NCBI GenBank assembly: GCA_036384215.1
Contig: DASVMX010000132.1
Location: 1 to 6,110 of the forward strand
DNA: 6,110 bases
Direction of reading: 5' to 3'
DNA from: Paraktedonobacter sp036384215
Lineage (GTDB): Bacteria > Chloroflexota > Ktedonobacteria > Ktedonobacterales > Ktedonobacteraceae
Shown: in pieces, positions 6,071 to 6,110 of the stretch
How positions within the stretch are numbered: the stretch's first letter is position 1
Layout: each line of letters begins with the position of its first letter
The notes under the pieces: model-generated
Database searches by the model: none
Told to the model about the DNA's origin: nothing
Seen by the model: only the letters and a program-made list of their open reading frames with translations
Translations under genes and position numbers: made by a program

Positions 6071-6110
6071 TCAAAGCGCCCCACCCCCTTTTTTCTCAAG
6101 GGGTTTTGTG

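Noticed and set aside
6085..6107. Hairpin cccctt/aagggg followed by tttt at the right edge, a possible plus-strand terminator
   Set aside because: Only a 6-bp stem with a short T-run, and no plus-strand gene ends there; the region is upstream of a minus-strand promoter. Possibly linked to a gene beyond the window, but this cannot be judged.

Overview
The window looks like a piece of a Chloroflexota chromosome, most likely class Ktedonobacteria. That is inference from protein style, not from a marker gene. The clues are a very long MalT/LAL-type LuxR regulator with a YWYAYRR...KRYVGR N-terminal module and a TVRTQVQSIYRKL recognition helix, plus an Rpn-like protein with KEGR tandem repeats. No rRNA, tRNA, CRISPR array or intact insertion sequence is visible.

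Layout. Positions 1-125 hold the last 40 codons of an unidentified plus-strand gene. It is followed 10 bases later by a broken plus-strand gene (about 136-420) that resembles the N-terminus of a heparinase II/III-like protein. An in-frame TGA interrupts it, and its recognisable part stops at about 420. On the minus strand, 535-870 is a detached C-terminal portion of an Rpn/YhgA-like (PD-(D/E)XK 'recombination-promoting nuclease/transposase') protein. It has its own strong ribosome binding site but no nuclease domain. Positions 871-1252 are a largely non-coding stretch with several small inverted repeats; its AT-rich part is roughly 985-1150. The left 1.2 kb therefore reads as an eroding accessory patch.

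Positions 1253-6110 are well preserved and entirely minus-strand. A promoter (TTGTCT, 17-base spacer, TATAAT) at 5978-6006 drives a 1076-residue LuxR-family ATP-binding regulator (5928 down to 2698). About 110 bases downstream comes a 12-TM major facilitator drug-efflux-like transporter (2587 down to 1304), which is closed by a strong hairpin terminator at 1253-1291. The simplest reading is a regulator-transporter unit: a STAND/MalT-like ATPase sensor that may control its neighbouring efflux pump. No ligand or pump substrate can be read from the sequence.

Nothing here is a clearly new system. The points most worth following are the extra N-terminal module of the regulator, the dyad just upstream of its promoter, and the free-standing Rpn C-terminal product.
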